Source: Streptomyces curacoi (GTDB lineage: Bacteria > Actinomycetota > Actinomycetes > Streptomycetales > Streptomycetaceae). From it: 64,000 nt of DNA. The notes under the pieces are model-generated. The model was not told where the DNA came from. It saw nothing but the letters and a program-made list of their open reading frames with translations, and made no database searches. A program made the translations under genes and the position numbers. The stretch is from positions 124,001-188,000 of the forward strand of contig NZ_KQ947994.1 of assembly GCF_001513975.1 (NCBI RefSeq). Direction: 5' to 3'. Positions 63,627-64,000 of this stretch are shown here, one piece after another; position 1 is the first letter of the stretch; each line of letters starts with the position of its first letter.

Positions 63627-64000
63627 ACGGCCTCCACGGCACGGCCCCAGACCCGGGCCAGCCGTCGCTTCAGCTCCAGCCGCACCGAGGTGTCCGCCCT
63701 CCCGAGGTGGATGCGGGGCAGCGCGAAGTCGCCGGCGCCGACCGGGCCGGGGCCGATCGCGCACGCGTAGCGGTAACCGGCCCGGCGCACGGCGTCGGCC
63801 GCGCGCTCGTCGAGACGGCCGTACGGGTAGCAGAAGCCCTCGACGTCGCCGCCGGTGATCCCGGCGAGCCGGTGCCGGCTGTCGTCGACCTCGGTGTGCA
63901 GCACCTGGTCCGTGGCCCGGGTCAGATCGAGGTGGGTCAGGCCGTGCGAGGCGACCTCCATGCCCGCGGCCACGGCACGGCGGATGCCGTCCACGTCGAG
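63623..64000 (-). CDS. Polysaccharide deacetylase (NodB domain), 5' end cut by window edge
   Basis: The C-terminal part of a NodB/CE4 domain protein: AGMEVASHGLTHLDLTRATDQVLHTEVDDSRHRLAGITGGDVEGFCYPYGRLDERAADAVRRAGYRYACAIG, then LPRIHLGRADTSVRLELKRRLARVWGRA. The SHGLTHLDL segment is the metal-binding HxxxH motif. The frame is open to the window edge; the catalytic aspartates lie outside. First visible gene of the polysaccharide operon (deacetylase-GT4-Wzz-acyltransferase); it probably trims acetyl groups from the glycan. Confidence 0.88.
   Translation of the reverse strand, partial: LDVDGIRRAVAAGMEVASHGLTHLDLTRATDQVLHTEVDDSRHRLAGITGGDVEGFCYPYGRLDERAADAVRRAGYRYACAIGPGPVGAGDFALPRIHLGRADTSVRLELKRRLARVWGRAVEAV

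Overview
This window is a 64 kb chromosomal segment of a high-GC actinomycete, almost certainly a Streptomyces. Codon third positions are overwhelmingly G/C, starts are a mix of ATG and GTG, and many neighbouring genes overlap by four bases (ATGA/GTGA). It also carries a Streptomyces-type gas vesicle operon and a 6C small RNA. I see no phage, transposase, integrase, CRISPR array, rRNA or tRNA. All functions below come from reading the translations and motifs; no database search was run.

Left part (1-15.7 kb). A truncated secreted GH3 hydrolase is followed by a stand-alone EPSP synthase paralogue with an altered glyphosate-site loop. Then come a decayed GNAT pseudogene, an MFS exporter, a TIM-barrel isomerase, a MarR-GNAT fusion, a DHFR-like reductase and a DinB-like protein, separated by several short tandem repeats. 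A LacI regulator faces a compact three-gene catabolic operon (Gfo/Idh dehydrogenase, DUF993 aldolase-like protein, isomerase) that may be an undescribed sugar or cyclitol pathway. A GT2 / GtrA / GT-C group probably modifies a cell-surface glycan through a polyprenyl-phosphate sugar.

Middle (15.7-33.4 kb). A ten-gene gas vesicle operon (gvpO-A-F-G-Y-Z-J-L-S-K, minus strand) is preceded by a DUF937 gene. A ribose-type operon follows: LacI regulator, rbsA, a permease fused to its substrate-binding protein, rbsK and rbsD. It has tandem LacI operators 32 bp apart upstream and a strong hairpin after rbsD. Next are a cupin, a small unknown gene, recD2, citrate synthase and a 6C RNA.

Right part (33.4-64 kb). 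A copper-efflux pair (copA, copZ) sits behind a CsoR-type operator. A TetR regulator and an MMPL exporter share two palindromes. These are followed by a zinc alcohol dehydrogenase, a GNAT enzyme, a small HTH protein, an 8-bp repeat tract and an AraC regulator. A myo-inositol catabolic cluster comes next (IolE-like, iolC, Cgl0159-like aldolase, iolB, iolD, mmsA). Its iolB is clearly a pseudogene, which should break the pathway unless another copy exists. After an APC permease comes an unusual protein in which an extracellular S15-type serine hydrolase is fused to a cytoplasmic ABC ATPase, followed by its permease. A vWA lipoprotein and an acyl-CoA synthetase follow. The window ends in a polysaccharide locus: GH26-like hydrolase, CelD/FemAB-like acyltransferase, Wzz-like protein, GT4 glycosyltransferase and a truncated polysaccharide deacetylase.
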